DNA of 64,000 bases, from NCBI GenBank assembly GCA_002049455.2, contig KV918784.1, positions 248,001 through 312,000 of the forward strand, read 5' to 3'. This document shows positions 31,804 to 42,215 of this stretch, in pieces. Below the pieces are notes generated by a model, which saw nothing but the letters and a program-made list of their open reading frames with translations, did not search any database and was not told where the DNA came from. A program made the translations under genes and the position numbers. Origin of the DNA: Porphyra umbilicalis (taxonomy: Eukaryota; Rhodophyta; Bangiophyceae; Bangiales; Bangiaceae). How positions within the stretch are numbered: the stretch's first letter is position 1; every line of letters starts with the position of its first letter.

Positions 31804-31882
31804 CTCTCCCACCGGGAATTGAACCCGGGTCTCCCGCGTGACAGGCGGGCATACTCAATGTTTTGACCGGGACCACTATACT
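31804..31882 (-). repeat. tRNA-Asp(GUC)-like 5' end of LINE A
   Basis: Identical in structure to the copy at 26557-26635, including the 16-nt D-loop insertion. Upstream is non-LINE DNA beginning GTGGAAGATGTCTC on the plus strand. This is the only intact junction between the array and outside sequence. Confidence 0.87.
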
Positions 31883-33386
31883 GTGGAAGATGTCTCTATG
31901 AACATCCACAGGTTTCCAACAGATTTTGAATCTAAGCAATTAACACTATCGATCTGAAACTCCCTGGCTCCTTCAATCCGCCCATTTCGAGCAATTCGGC
32001 AGCGCAAGCTGCGGCACACAGTGGAGCCCGCACCTCTTGCAAGAGTCCATCTGTCGCCTATTTCGTCAGCGCACAAGATCTTCGTCCTTGGATCGTCGAA
32101 TCTGTCTTCTCTGCGGCTCACGACAGCATATAAGGGTGCAAATGGATTCGTTCTGGCAACAGAATATGTCACTCTAGGGAGCGGTTGTCCTGACGCAGAC
32201 ACACACATGTGGCGGCTGCTTTTCGAATCCTCTATCCAAGTCAGCTTCATTGACAGAGATACAGCGAGATAAAGATTGCTCGATCTAAAGTCACACGGGT
32301 CACTCCAGAGTGGCCATCCCTCCACATCGGTGATCTCGCCAGACCTTTCCTGCTCCTTGGCTGAAGTCAGCAGAACGAGGTGGATCGAAAATGTGACATC
32401 CCTGCTCTAGGATTCGACATGCTGTAGATGGGGGAAGGCGGCGTTCGCCAGTTCGTGATGAGCAATTTCTGGCGGTTTGAAGGCGTCAGAATTGTTGATA
32501 GCACCATACATCGCGGACTCTATGTTAAATCAGCCGTCACACATGTGCTTGGCAGGGCTCTCAATCTCAGCTATGTTCGACAACAATGCTTTACAGCAAA
32601 ATCATCATGAGCTTGCACGGATCGTAAAACAAGTGCATTAGGGCCCGATTATCGTCTCTCGGTCGGTGTGTTCGTGTGCGCGATACTTTCAATTTCTGAC
32701 GTACATTCAATTGACGGCCCCGAATCGCCCAAATGGGGATCTTTTCTGAAGGTAAGTCCTTTATGTGCAGAGAAAACAATCCGTGGCGAACAGCCAAAAA
32801 AGATGGTGCGTGATGGGAATGACGTGCGCTCATTGGTGGACACGCGTGCGAACATGTTCGCAGCCTGTCGTTTAGTATGGGCGTAATTCGTACGACATGC
32901 GCGCTCTGCCCCCCATGGATCAATGCTGAGTTACTTCCGACATGCCCAGCGGCAATGGGGCTACCATCAAGAATACATCTGGCTGATAACTACAGGGACT
33001 ATCGCAATACTGGAGCTTGTGGCTTGCTCAATGATGCGCAAGCACCGTGGCGCAGTGAGAGCTTTGCGCCCTCAGCTATTAGGCACTGACGATGACGACG
33101 CCATTGCTGACGGAGCTGCAGGACGGAGGCAAGTCTTCCAAAAGTCGAGGGTCCGCAGTCAGAGGCGCAGAAAGGCGGTGTTGGGTTTGCGCAGCGTCGT
33201 GCGGGAAATAGGAACCAATCTCCGCTCTGAGCCACTGATTAATCTGCATGTTGCTGGATCGAACATTCGTGGCCATCAGTCATACATTTCTCACTCCAAT
33301 GGGTTGTGTCGGACAGCCAACCGCCTGGCGTGGCGCAGGTCTACCAACACTCACCAGAGGGTGCGCGCGCCGCTCCCTAAACCACA
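31883..33386. other. AT-balanced region, no gene recognised
   Basis: Composition drops sharply from the LINE array. Open frames of 149 aa (minus, 32325-31876) and 162 aa (plus, 32923-33411) show no family I recognise. The region probably consists of decayed transposon sequence. Confidence 0.35.
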
Positions 33387-33872
33387 CGTCTACTCTCCCA
33401 ACTGGCGGTGAGGGTGGCTGCGACGGCGGCGGGGGGGGTGGGTGGCGGGGGGGCCGCCGCCGCCCCGCCCCCGCCGCCGGGAAGGGGGGGGAAGGGCACC
33501 AGCCAGAGCAGCCGCTCGAGCGCCCACGCCAAGTTGACCGCCGTCGGCCGGGAGGCGCGGAGACGGTCGGCAGCGCTGGTCAGGTCGGCGCGAAAGGCGG
33601 CGCCGTCAGCGGGGTGCGCGGCGGCCACCGCGGCAGCGGCGACGGCCAACCCGAACGCCGCCGTCGCGCCAATGGCGGGCACCCCGCGGACGACTATGGT
33701 GCGGATGGCGTCGGCGACTAGAGCAGCAGTCGTGTAGGCACGCTAGGTGACCGTGTGGGGGAGCTGCCGCTGATCCAGGAGCGTCACCGTCGTGCCGTCG
33801 TCCGAGAGCGCTACGGTTGGGTACTCGAGCGTCCCGCCAACTGGCCGCACCCGCGTCGGCTGGCGAGGCCAT
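33387..33872 (-). pseudogene. mtnA: methylthioribose-1-phosphate isomerase fragment
   Basis: MtnA interconverts 5-methylthioribose-1-phosphate and methylthioribulose-1-phosphate in methionine salvage. The minus strand reads TLLDQRQLPHTVT, a TAG, RAYTTAALVADAIRTIVVRG, PAIGATAAFGLAV and LRASRPTAVNLAWALERLL. These are the hallmark N-terminal segments of the family. The ATG at 33872 (MASPADAG) is one base out of frame with them. An in-frame TAG interrupts the early part. After about 95 residues the frame enters Gly/Pro/Ala-rich sequence and stops; the catalytic Cys and Asp regions further along are absent. A decayed N-terminal exon or a 3'-truncated pseudogene is most likely. A splice donor near 33400 cannot be excluded. 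Confidence 0.72.
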
Positions 33873-33909
33873 GGTAGAGACAAGGAGAAGCAGACAGTGG
33901 GAGAGGTAC

Positions 33910-34007
33910 GGGAGTGGTTACTGGGAGTGGCTTCTGGAAGTGGCTGCTGGGAGTGGTTACTGGGAGTGGTTCGTGGGAGTGGTTACTGGGAGTTGTTACC
34001 GGGAGTT
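33910..34007. repeat. 13-bp minisatellite
   Basis: About seven imperfect copies of GGAGTGGTTACTG, with variants such as GGAGTGGCTTCTG, lie just upstream of the MtnA fragment. Confidence 0.75.
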
Positions 34008-34047
34008 TACGAGGCACTCCGATATGGCAACTTTTACTCATTTCCTA

Positions 34048-35635
34048 GTGTCTATTCTACCGCAGAATCGCATCGAGTGATGCGGTGCTGTGCATCAAAT
34101 GATGTGGTGTCGGAATCGCGGTTTTCGGGTCATCTGAGTGAGAAATCGGCCCTTTTGGCACCTCTGAACTCACATTATTGCAGTTCTCGTCGGCAATATG
34201 CAGCTGGGTGATCGCCATGTCAGCCTAGAGTACAGAAGACCCGTTGAGGATGACCAGGGTTGTCAGCGTTTGGTTTTGTTTGCCAAACATGAACGGAATT
34301 CAACCTGATTCACTTGAACGCTGGAGCGTTTAGGTTGAACGCAACATGTCAAAGGGCGTACTTGTTCCGCGTAATACTTAGTGTGCCACGCTTAATGTAG
34401 TTGAGATCGTGCTTGGGGAAGTCGGGTTGTCTGACTCGAGCTCCATTGAGCTTGAGTCGCCAAGCCGATGTAGCGTGTGCATAGCAGGCCTGCTGCAGTC
34501 CCGGCGACAGAGCCCTGCTTGCCTGCCCCACCACCGCGACACAATCCAAACGACTGGTACGAGCCGACGCCGGGGCGACGACGTTGACAACCGCCTGGGC
34601 CTCCGTGCAATAACGGAGACGGGGGGACCAAGCAGAAAGGACCAAACACCGATACGTGTAGACGGGGCGTTGAGGGCGATTGGATGCCCTGTTGTCCCAG
34701 AAGCAGCTTGCTGCACTCCACGCAATCCTGGGTGCGACCACGACCCATTCATCCTCCAGCCAAAAAGGCTATCATTCACGCACACGTTGACAGCAGTTGA
34801 ATCGATGTACGTACTCAGCGCCTAGGGTGCTGCACAGCCGAATGGCAACAGTTGACATGAAGGAGGGTCTGGGAGCAGAACTCTCATGGCGACTGACCTG
34901 CAGGGGGCATGGCAACGAGGCAGTCAGAGCGGCCGAACAGCGCCGAACCACCTGGCTGATCAATTTGAAGTGGTCAACGAAAGCTCCTGTCTGCCCGGGC
35001 AATTAAGCATAAATTCAACCAAGTCGTTTATCGTTTGGTTTGGTTCGTTTTTTGAAATCAACCTAATTCATCGAACCATCTGTAGATTCAACATGAACTT
35101 ACAACCCTGAGGGTGACCCTCGTATGAAAACACGTATCAGAGCCTACTCAAAGGGCATCTGCTGGCGGGGCCGAGCATCGCCCTCCCCCCCCCCCCCCTC
35201 CAGAACCCCCAAATACGTCGATTTGGACTTGCAACAGCCACTGTGGGGGCCCCGCGTGCTCGTCTTGTTGGACGGGCGGAGGCTGTCCGAACGTGTTCTT
35301 GTTTCTTCCTAGGGACACCTCTGTGTCTTATAGAAAGGGTACCTGGAGTCTCCTGGAGCCGGACAACCCATGAAGACTTCTGCTTCGTATGGGGCGGGGA
35401 GAGGGGGGGACATGGCAGCATCGTCTGCTGGGTACTTCTGCGGCGTCGCCTGTATGGGAAGGAAGAAACATGTTCTTGGCGGCCTCCTTCTACCCTAAGG
35501 ATGAAACGCCTACGCAGGACCCGATCCTGCCGTCAGAATGAACAGCGAAGCAGCCATTCTCTCGTAGTAGAAGACAGAAAAACCGCATCAATTGATGCGA
35601 ATCGCATCGAATGAAGCGGTCGGTCAAATATACAC
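34048..35635. mobile_element. Tc1/mariner-like element hosting a nested hAT-like element
   Basis: The ends GTGTCTATTCTACCG and the complement of GTGTATATTTGACCG are flanked by TA (34046-34047, 35636-35637). Internal palindromes of type GCATCRAKTGATGC follow at both ends. The outer TIR GTGTCTATTC matches the MITE at 12021-12272, so the two are probably related. No intact transposase frame remains; Pro/Arg-rich short frames at 35124-35614 are not recognised. Confidence 0.72.
34255..35109. mobile_element. hAT-like element, 855 bp
   Basis: The ends CAGGGTTGTCAG and the complement of CAGGGTTGTAAG are flanked by 8-bp duplications AGGATGAC (34247-34254) and AGGGTGAC (35110-35117), seven of eight bases identical. 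The 8-bp TSD and CAGGG ends are hAT hallmarks. Minus-strand frames (34785-34378, 35002-34772) are not recognised as a transposase. Confidence 0.8.
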
Positions 35636-35652
35636 TAGAGCTTCACAATATG

Positions 35653-36035
35653 CATGCCGCTCAGGAACACGTGTGGCACTTTATTATAGAAACCTCATCT
35701 TTTGAGGCTTGACGAGTTTGCAAGATGAGATAAAAACCATCTGCTCTTTGACATGCTCTTTTCGATGGAGCTCCCCGCGATCATCCTGCTCCTCTCCTTG
35801 TCACGTAGCACTGGTATCTTTCAAAGAACAAATGTCAGGTACGTTCGACCAGGACGGACAGCCTTGCAAGAAGTCGCTCTCTCACGGGCAGTCCGCATGG
35901 ATTGGTACGCCACTTCTCAACGAAGCGGCCCTGGAGGCCTCAACCTTTGAATGCCTCTAGCTCCGTTCGTCACTGCACGAAATAACAGAGACTTCTGAAG
36001 TAAAACGCTACATGTCATGTTCCTGAGCGGCACGC
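35653..36035. repeat. inverted-repeat unit, class unknown
   Basis: GCATGCCGCTCAGGAACA at 35651-35668 is inverted as TGTTCCTGAGCGGCACGC at about 36018-36035. The spacing of about 380 bp suggests a MITE. No clear TSD was found. Confidence 0.45.
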
Positions 36036-36259
36036 GTTTGTAGTCAGAAAAAAAATGTCCTCTACGTTCCAATGGACCGAGAAACGTGCCATGTACTTTT
36101 GGTTTCTCACGGGATTAGCTCTCTTTGCAGACGTCGTGAGCTTGGCTGGCAGCATGGAACGTACACCATTGTGTGGGCTCGATGCCGTCTGGGCATCGGC
36201 ATGATGTGCCGGAGCAAGTATTAGTTCATCGCTCAAGATCAGGCCTCACCAAGAGTATT

Positions 36260-36640
36260 TCGGCAAGGGTATTATCACCCGAGTTTTTTTTTCGGGTATA
36301 TACTCGTACCCGCGGGATATTTCGACGCGTCGCCCACACTCGTACTCGGCAAACGGGACGTCCCCAGATACTCGAGACATCGGATCACCAAGGATATCCA
36401 TGAGTACTACCCATATTCTTGAGTCTGGCGAAGCCGATACCCGTGACAGCACCCTGCAGTGCGGCGCCGTGACCACGTGAGCCGTCTGACAACTCAATAC
36501 GTCCAGAAAACAAAAGGTAACTGCACGATCCGGATGGTAATTCCGGCAAAAATGAATACGCGTACCCGCGTGGACAACAAAGATAGAAGCCGACAGCCCA
36601 GAATTTCAAAGGTATATACCCTTGATACCCGCTCCGTCAC
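36260..36640. repeat. degenerate GGGTAT/ACCCG-rich repeat
   Basis: Several CGGGTATATAC...GTACCCGCG and TATACCC motifs occur in both orientations. They look like the tail region of an old hAT-type element, but no ends or TSD can be defined. Confidence 0.3.
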
Positions 36641-37345
36641 ATTTAGGAGATACTCATACTTGGACATCTGAAAGTCCCTCATTCAGGATCTTCTGCGTTC
36701 GATGCCGGTCTACTCGATTCTACTTCATTGACGCGCTCAGCAGAGCACGCGGGGGTCCAGCATACGATCAAGCCGAGGCGGTGTGACCTCTGCTTCAGTT
36801 TTTATTCGTGGTCCATTTTTCTGGCCTGGACTCTGCTTGACATGTTATGCAACGTTTGCAGAGGAAGCGCAGCCAAATAATAAACGCATGAGACGAGGCA
36901 TAAACGACCCCCCTGCAGAGCAGCAAACAGCCTTACGACAGCCCGCAAGGGAAGCGTGATAGATCGCCGTTTGTAGGTTCCGCGTTAGGCTTCTTGATCG
37001 TAAGATGTCCTGCGAGTTCTACGTCTCCCCACCCAGCGCCGGAAAGACCCCCGCATACGCGATATCTGAGCAGTGTCGGTGCCGTGAAGTGGCAGCCAGG
37101 CGCGTTGCGGGCGCAGTGTACTCCTATACTGGGCGCGTGCAGAGGCGCGTCGCGGTGTAAAACGCGAATATCGTTTCCATACTATACTGGAATTTTTGCA
37201 GAGTGGAGGGGGGTCGAATATAACCCAGTACATGCCGCTTCATCCTGAACTGGAGGCGTTCGGAGGCAATTTGACAATTGTGGGTACCGGCGCCAGTACA
37301 GCACATCAGCGTGCGCCCCGCGTTGCAGACGATGCGTATCCCAGA
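36641..37345. other. no gene recognised
   Basis: AT-balanced sequence with short open frames only. Nothing supports a gene or a complete element. Confidence 0.35.
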
Positions 37346-37525
37346 AGTATTGCTGTATTTCCAATTTTGGCAAATCCCGTCGATGTCAAGAAGGATGATC
37401 AACAGTGCGAAACTGTGTCTCAGCCATCCATTTGGCCGGATAAAGTGGATCGACCTATGGACAGTTGACGGAGACCCTGTCTTGACTTTGACCACATCGG
37501 CCAAATTGGGGAAGACAGCATTACT
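37346..37525. mobile_element. 180-bp inverted-repeat MITE, copy 1
   Basis: The ends read AGTATTGCTGTATTTCC and the complement of AGTAATGCTGTCTTCCC, each continuing into CCAATTTTGG-type sequence. The unit aligns along its whole length with 39358-39537 in the same orientation. Confidence 0.7.
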
Positions 37526-38224
37526 CCGATCACCTGCGACTGTCGTATGTAAAATCCTTCACGAACTATTGAACTTGTAGTTCGGTAGTAATTACGCATG
37601 CCCCAAGCACGCCCCTTGAATGCAGTGCGTGAGGGCGTGACACGCCCTAAATCATCAGTTAAAGCACGTCCCGTGACCGGGCGTGAGCATGCCTGGGATG
37701 TGCTCACCAACCCCACCGTGTACATTCAGTCTCCATCCATATCCCACCCTCCGGAAGAACAGGTGTCATTGCCGTGTTGCACGGTCGCTTTGGAATACTC
37801 ATGTAGCCCGCTATTTCGGAGCCGCACTTACTGATTCAAATGCGACATTATGACACTGAAGGAGTTGATCTGACGTCTTGCAACACGAGCCTCCGACTCC
37901 GCGATCTTACGCTCTTGTCTGAAAGCAGTAGGGAAAGAGATGCTGAGGCACTTCCAGATGGCCAGTGTACGAGTCTTTAAGCATTCAGACAGTCCAAAAC
38001 GTACTACCGCTTGCTTATGGACGCTCTGAACGACTTCCTGGCGGTATGAGGTCTCCATCGGGACGGATGTGGAATCTATTGCGATCCTCTTGCAATCGTA
38101 GTTCTCGATCTCAAGTCGACCTCAGTCCACAAGGAACGTCCAATTTACGAAACCGAGTGAGTTCCTTCCTTATGCCAGTAGGCCAGAATCCGTACGGGAT
38201 ATGGATGGAGACTGACTGTAGTAT

Positions 38225-38400
38225 CTCATCCAGAAGGGCACCCCGTCGATTGCGTAAGGAAAGTTCGTCGTGTGGGCCGAGTGCAGCGCCTCAGAGCACT
38301 ACAGTTGCCAGAAAGTCACAATCAGGTCGCCTCAGTTCACTCAACTGGAGAGGGTCCCTTGCAGCACACAGCGTTTTGTCCCCGATTCCTCAAAACTGAG
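38225..38400 (+). repeat. dispersed repeat R3, copy 1
   Basis: About 175 bases from AGAAGGGCACC through GTCGTGTGGGCC and GCGCCTCAGAGCACT are repeated in inverse orientation at 53600-53790. The minus-strand frames around it (39016-38618, 38058-37828) could be transposase relics but are not recognised. Confidence 0.6.
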
Positions 38401-39357
38401 AAATGCCAGATTCGAACACGCCCACCGACGGATCGCAGAACTGCCGCACATTGATCATGCGATCAAATTCTGCCCACTTTTGGTTGATTTTGGAGACAGA
38501 GCCCGCAGTGGAGCTCAGAAGTGCTCGAACACCATCTGCACCGATATTCAGTAGGAATCATCCTCACTCCAGTACCTGCAGATTCGGCAATTGTCCGGCG
38601 AAGTTTCTGCCACATGCTCATGAAGGATCATTCCGATTTGCTAGTCCTGATCGTTCTGCGTATCGTGCTGAGAACTGCTCTGAAGTGGGAGTAAGATCAT
38701 CCTGGGGATCGTGCTCAGGACTGTCCTGTCGTCCGAGTACAATCATCCTGAAGATCGTCGTCTTAGATTGAGTGAACGAGTGGGCAAGATTGATCCAGAT
38801 TCCTGCCTCAAGGACTCGATCGTAGATGATAGCCTCGACTACTTCGAGTGACGCCGTGAGGAGGATCTGCCGAGACCGATCAGACAGCAAGAACTGCTCA
38901 TGGGGCATCGATCCTGGGCCACGAAACGTGTGCAGAGGGAGCCGCAATGTGAATTGGTAGTCGTGCGACCGACACGCTGTTTCACGGCGCAGAGGTGATG
39001 GGAACCGGGTAAACATGCGTCGTCTCGCACATCGAGAATACCGTCAAGTCCCGGACGCGCCCAGTCCCGATTTATTAATGATTGGGTCTCCTTCACGCGC
39101 AGTAAGTTCGTTCTCAGCTCAGTAGCAATCTCGTCCCCAATGGTCTTAACACAGCACGTCCCGAACACGCAATCCCCCGGTTCAACTCATGTCAGAAGCA
39201 TTCGCACTAGACTACACGAGCGCATGAGTGATGTGTCAGATTCCACGCTGGGCATTGGTCTGAACGGAGGGAGTGTCAAAAGGTTTATGTTCACGCTGTT
39301 GACGGAATACAGTCATTATTCGGTTATATCCATCGCCATTTGTTTACAGTTGCGGAC

Positions 39358-39537
39358 AGTATTGCTGTCTTCCCAATTTTGGCCGATCCAGTCGATGTCA
39401 AGAGGGGTGATCAACAGTGTGAAGCAGCGTCTCAGCCATCCATTCAGCCGGATAAAGTCGATTGACCAATGGGCTGTTGACCCATACTCCTTCTTGACTT
39501 TGACCACATCGGCCAAAATTGGGAGAACAGCAATACT
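39358..39537. mobile_element. 180-bp inverted-repeat MITE, copy 2, nested
   Basis: Same family and length as 37346-37525. Its ends AGTATTGCTGTCTTCCC and the complement of AGTATTGCTGTTCTCCC match better than those of copy 1. It lies inside the 873-bp Tc1/pogo-like element. Confidence 0.72.
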
Positions 39538-40127
39538 TAGGTTCCTCTGGCTCGACTTGCGATCGGCTGCCATAAGGTCATTTCAATACTACTGGGAAGA
39601 AAGAGAAGTACGAAAGAGAGCATTTACGGTGCACTTGGACGAGATAAAATCCAATTTTACTTGCTTTCGCCGAACCTGATCATGCAAGAGTGTGCCTTGT
39701 ACCGACCCACCATGCCCCATGACTCTTTATCGTCCGCACCAGCCAAAACCACGTCAACCTTCACATCGATGGCCTCAACATTGGTCTCAGCCACCACCCA
39801 GCGACGCATCACCTGCGCATGGTCTTCACCGCTTACGCTCTCGAACTCGCACTGCAGCGTTGTGTTGGCCATCATGGCTACTAGAGAAGACACGTGCAAG
39901 TTTTTGTCGTCAGCAACAGGCTGAGCATCATCAGGCTGGCGTCAGGCAGTCCGCCTTCAGGCAGACCGTCGGGCAATCTGCGCGGGCAACATTGCGTTCC
40001 ATTCCTGCAGGATGAGCTCGGATTTTCTTAAGTTGATCCTACTTGAGAATAAGTTCAAAATGTCGACCATAAATGTGATTGCAGTCCACATTCCCCGTTC
40101 TCTCGGCGCCTGTGGTGCGTTCTTCAG

Positions 40128-40158
40128 CCCGGTTATATCCACTGTGGATATAACCGGG
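40128..40158. repeat. perfect 31-bp palindrome
   Basis: Arms CCCGGTTATATCCAC and GTGGATATAACCGGG around a single T, just inside the right end of the Tc1/pogo-like element. Confidence 0.85.
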
Positions 40159-40189
40159 ACGGATTTAACCGATTAATGACTGTAGGAAG

Positions 40190-41562
40190 ACATTTTGTTT
40201 GCGGAAGAGGCAGTCAGACTAACAAGTCCTCACATTTTTTTCGAATGACAGTCCCCGAGATGTTTCGTGGGCCACGATGACACTGCTTCTGGAACGATCC
40301 CAGGATCAGTCCCGAAGATGATCCGTTGAACGAGTCCAGAAACTAAAGTGATGAACTGCCGAATCACAGAGGTCACTCAAGAATCTGGCAATATGAAATG
40401 TAGGATTTTCGCTGATCCACGGAACTGTTGTGCTCATGATCCTCCGAATCATGCTGTGGCCATCTCACAGGAGCTTAGCATGGCTATCTCAAAAATCTAC
40501 TCGTTATAGATTTACAAGCCGGCAAATTTACAACTATCCAGGCGATGAAATACCGACCCGCCGCGAATGAGCGCGGCCGCGGCAGCCCCCGGTTTTCACG
40601 ACCAGGTGGCCTCCTTCCGCCGCACGTAGATAATAAAATGTACCGTATTAGAGACTTTTGGCAATCCGTTTATTGTACCGTTTGCGGGATCTCTGACCGC
40701 CACGTATGCCACGTTAACCACGAACGGCCCTGCTTGCCGCCACTGGGATCTCATTTCTTGCAGGATCGGCCTCTCTTGCCGTGACTTCACAGCAGAGAAA
40801 AGCCGTTGCGGCAGCAGACGTGTGGGCTTGAGTCCTGCCACGTGGCGCTCTTCAGCGGACTTAGTTGCATAAGCGGGGGACTGAGCAGCACTGGACCGAT
40901 CCCGACAATGCATGCACCTCTTCTCCCTGCACCTCGCGTCGCGCCCCACCCCCTTCCCCCCACCCCGCTGCTTCTCACTTCCCCACTACGCTGTCTTTTG
41001 CCATATCTTTGCGCGCGCTGGTGTACGCGGTGGCGGCGGAGCTGTGACGACGCCCGCTTTCTTCTTTGAGTCGCTCGGCACGCGGAGGTGTTCACACACA
41101 CGCCCGCGCATGATCTTGTACACAGCGAAGCTGCAGCCACCGGACCTCGTTGTGTCGGACGGCACGGCTCCGTGGTCGCCACCCCTGACCCCCACGCGTT
41201 CTGGGGCGCGGACGTGCTCGCACCGGGCCCGTGGGCTTTGCTGCTGCTGTTTGCGGTTTTCGGTTGGACGTTCTCGGTGGCGGTCATCAAGACGGTGGCC
41301 GCGAAGGCGGCGTCGACCACTTTTTTCTTGTCCACCGCGGCGCCGCGAACCACTTTTTTTTTGTCCGCCGCGGCGGCCGTGCCGGTGCCGAGGACGGTCG
41401 AAGCGGTCGCGTCGGCGTCGGTCATCGCTTCTTGTACGTCGGTGGGACCAACGAGGCACGTCAGCGTGTCCGCCGTTCTCGTTTTGGCGGCGACGCTGCT
41501 GCCGATGATCGCCGCCGCTGCGCTTTGTTGTACATCCTGGGGGCGTGCCTTTCGTGGTCTCG
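40190..41562. other. no gene recognised
   Basis: AT-balanced to 40900, then more GC-rich. A plus frame (41088-41597) with hydrophobic stretches runs antisense into copia sequence and is not trusted. A local duplication (CCACTTTTTT..TTGTCC) occurs at 41318 and 41353. Confidence 0.35.
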
Positions 41563-42215
41563 TGATGGAAAAGTCTTCTATGAACGTGCCAAAGTAAAGC
41601 GCTCCGCCACGAGAGGGCTCTGACATGGGTCTATCGAGGTCCGAGTGCACGAGCTGGAGCCGCCTGGCCGCACGAACGCCTCCTGCGCAAGGCATGGGCG
41701 TCATTGCCGCATTGCCGTACACGCACGGCTCGCAGATGTCCTTGACCACCATGGAACTGCACTTGAGTCAGTCTACGTCCTTGTTCTTGATCATCCTCTT
41801 GACGCCGGCCACGCTCATGTGGCCAAGACGCTCATGCCATGGCTACAGAGAGGCCACCACAGCAACATCCGACATAGGGGCCATTTCCAGGTGGTAGAGC
41901 CCGCTCTTACGAGTGCCGCACGCAGCAATCTTCTCGTTAATCTTGATGATGCACATTCCGCTCTTGAACGACACTTCCGCACCGCGTTCCTCCATCATGC
42001 CGACCGACATGAGGTTAAAGCCCATCAAAGGAACATGAAGTACCTTCTCCAACTTGATCTTGCGCGTTGTTCCCTGAACGATGACGCTGGGGACGACAGT
42101 TCCGACGCCCGCTGTGGCCACAGACCCCTTGTCAATCACCGTGATGTACGACCCGTGGTCGTCTGGTAGTCGTAGAAGCACGCGCGCATCCAGCACATGT
42201 GCGGACGCCGCAGAG
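41563..42215 (-). pseudogene. second Ty1/copia fragment (protease to integrase start)
   Basis: The minus strand reads HMCWMRACFYDYQTTTG, then in another frame DKGSVATAGVGTVV, KIKLEKVLHVP, CGTRKSGLYHLEMAP and, after further lesions, RRLQLVHSDLDRPMSEPSRGGALYFGTFIEDFS. It is closely related to the element at 4.9-7.2 kb. Both ends are abrupt: GC-rich DNA abuts at 42215, and homology ends at the same FSR position where the first copy has a stop. Confidence 0.85.

Larger units (their letters stand above)
26636..31882 (-). mobile_element. R2-type non-LTR retrotransposon, copy A (ORF1 deleted)
   Basis: The outermost 5' copy. It has a tRNA-Asp-like start at 31882-31804 joined to unrelated AT-balanced DNA, a 5' region nearly identical to copy B, almost no ORF1, a complete set of ORF2 domains and a 3' hairpin at 26637-26662. 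ORF2 belongs to the C subfamily. The 5' part and the ORF2 part therefore have different relatives. Confidence 0.85.
39310..40182. mobile_element. Tc1/mariner- or pogo-like element, 873 bp
   Basis: The ends CAGTCATTATTCGGTTA and the complement of CAGTCATTAATCGGTTA are flanked by TA (39308-39309, 40183-40184). TA plus CAGT is typical of the superfamily. The 180-bp MITE lies inside. No intact transposase is seen; an 80-aa minus frame at 39899-39657 is unrecognised. Confidence 0.75.

Noticed and set aside
13274-31882. Three functional tRNA-Asp genes
   Set aside because: The anticodon and T-arms are excellent, but the 5' acceptor strand is missing in every copy and the D-loop carries a 15-16 nt insertion. 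They are described as tRNA-like ends of the LINEs.
32640-32890. Second Harbinger-like MITE starting GGGCCCGATTATCG
   Set aside because: No matching right end or 3-bp duplication could be found.
5085-33772. Stop-codon reassignment (TGA or TAG read as an amino acid)
   Set aside because: The in-frame stops occur only in elements or fragments with other lesions. The intact long frames end normally in TGA or TAG.
41088-41597. Plus-strand membrane protein
   Set aside because: Its C-terminal part is antisense to copia integrase sequence, and the hydrophobic stretches come from Ala/Val-rich GC DNA.
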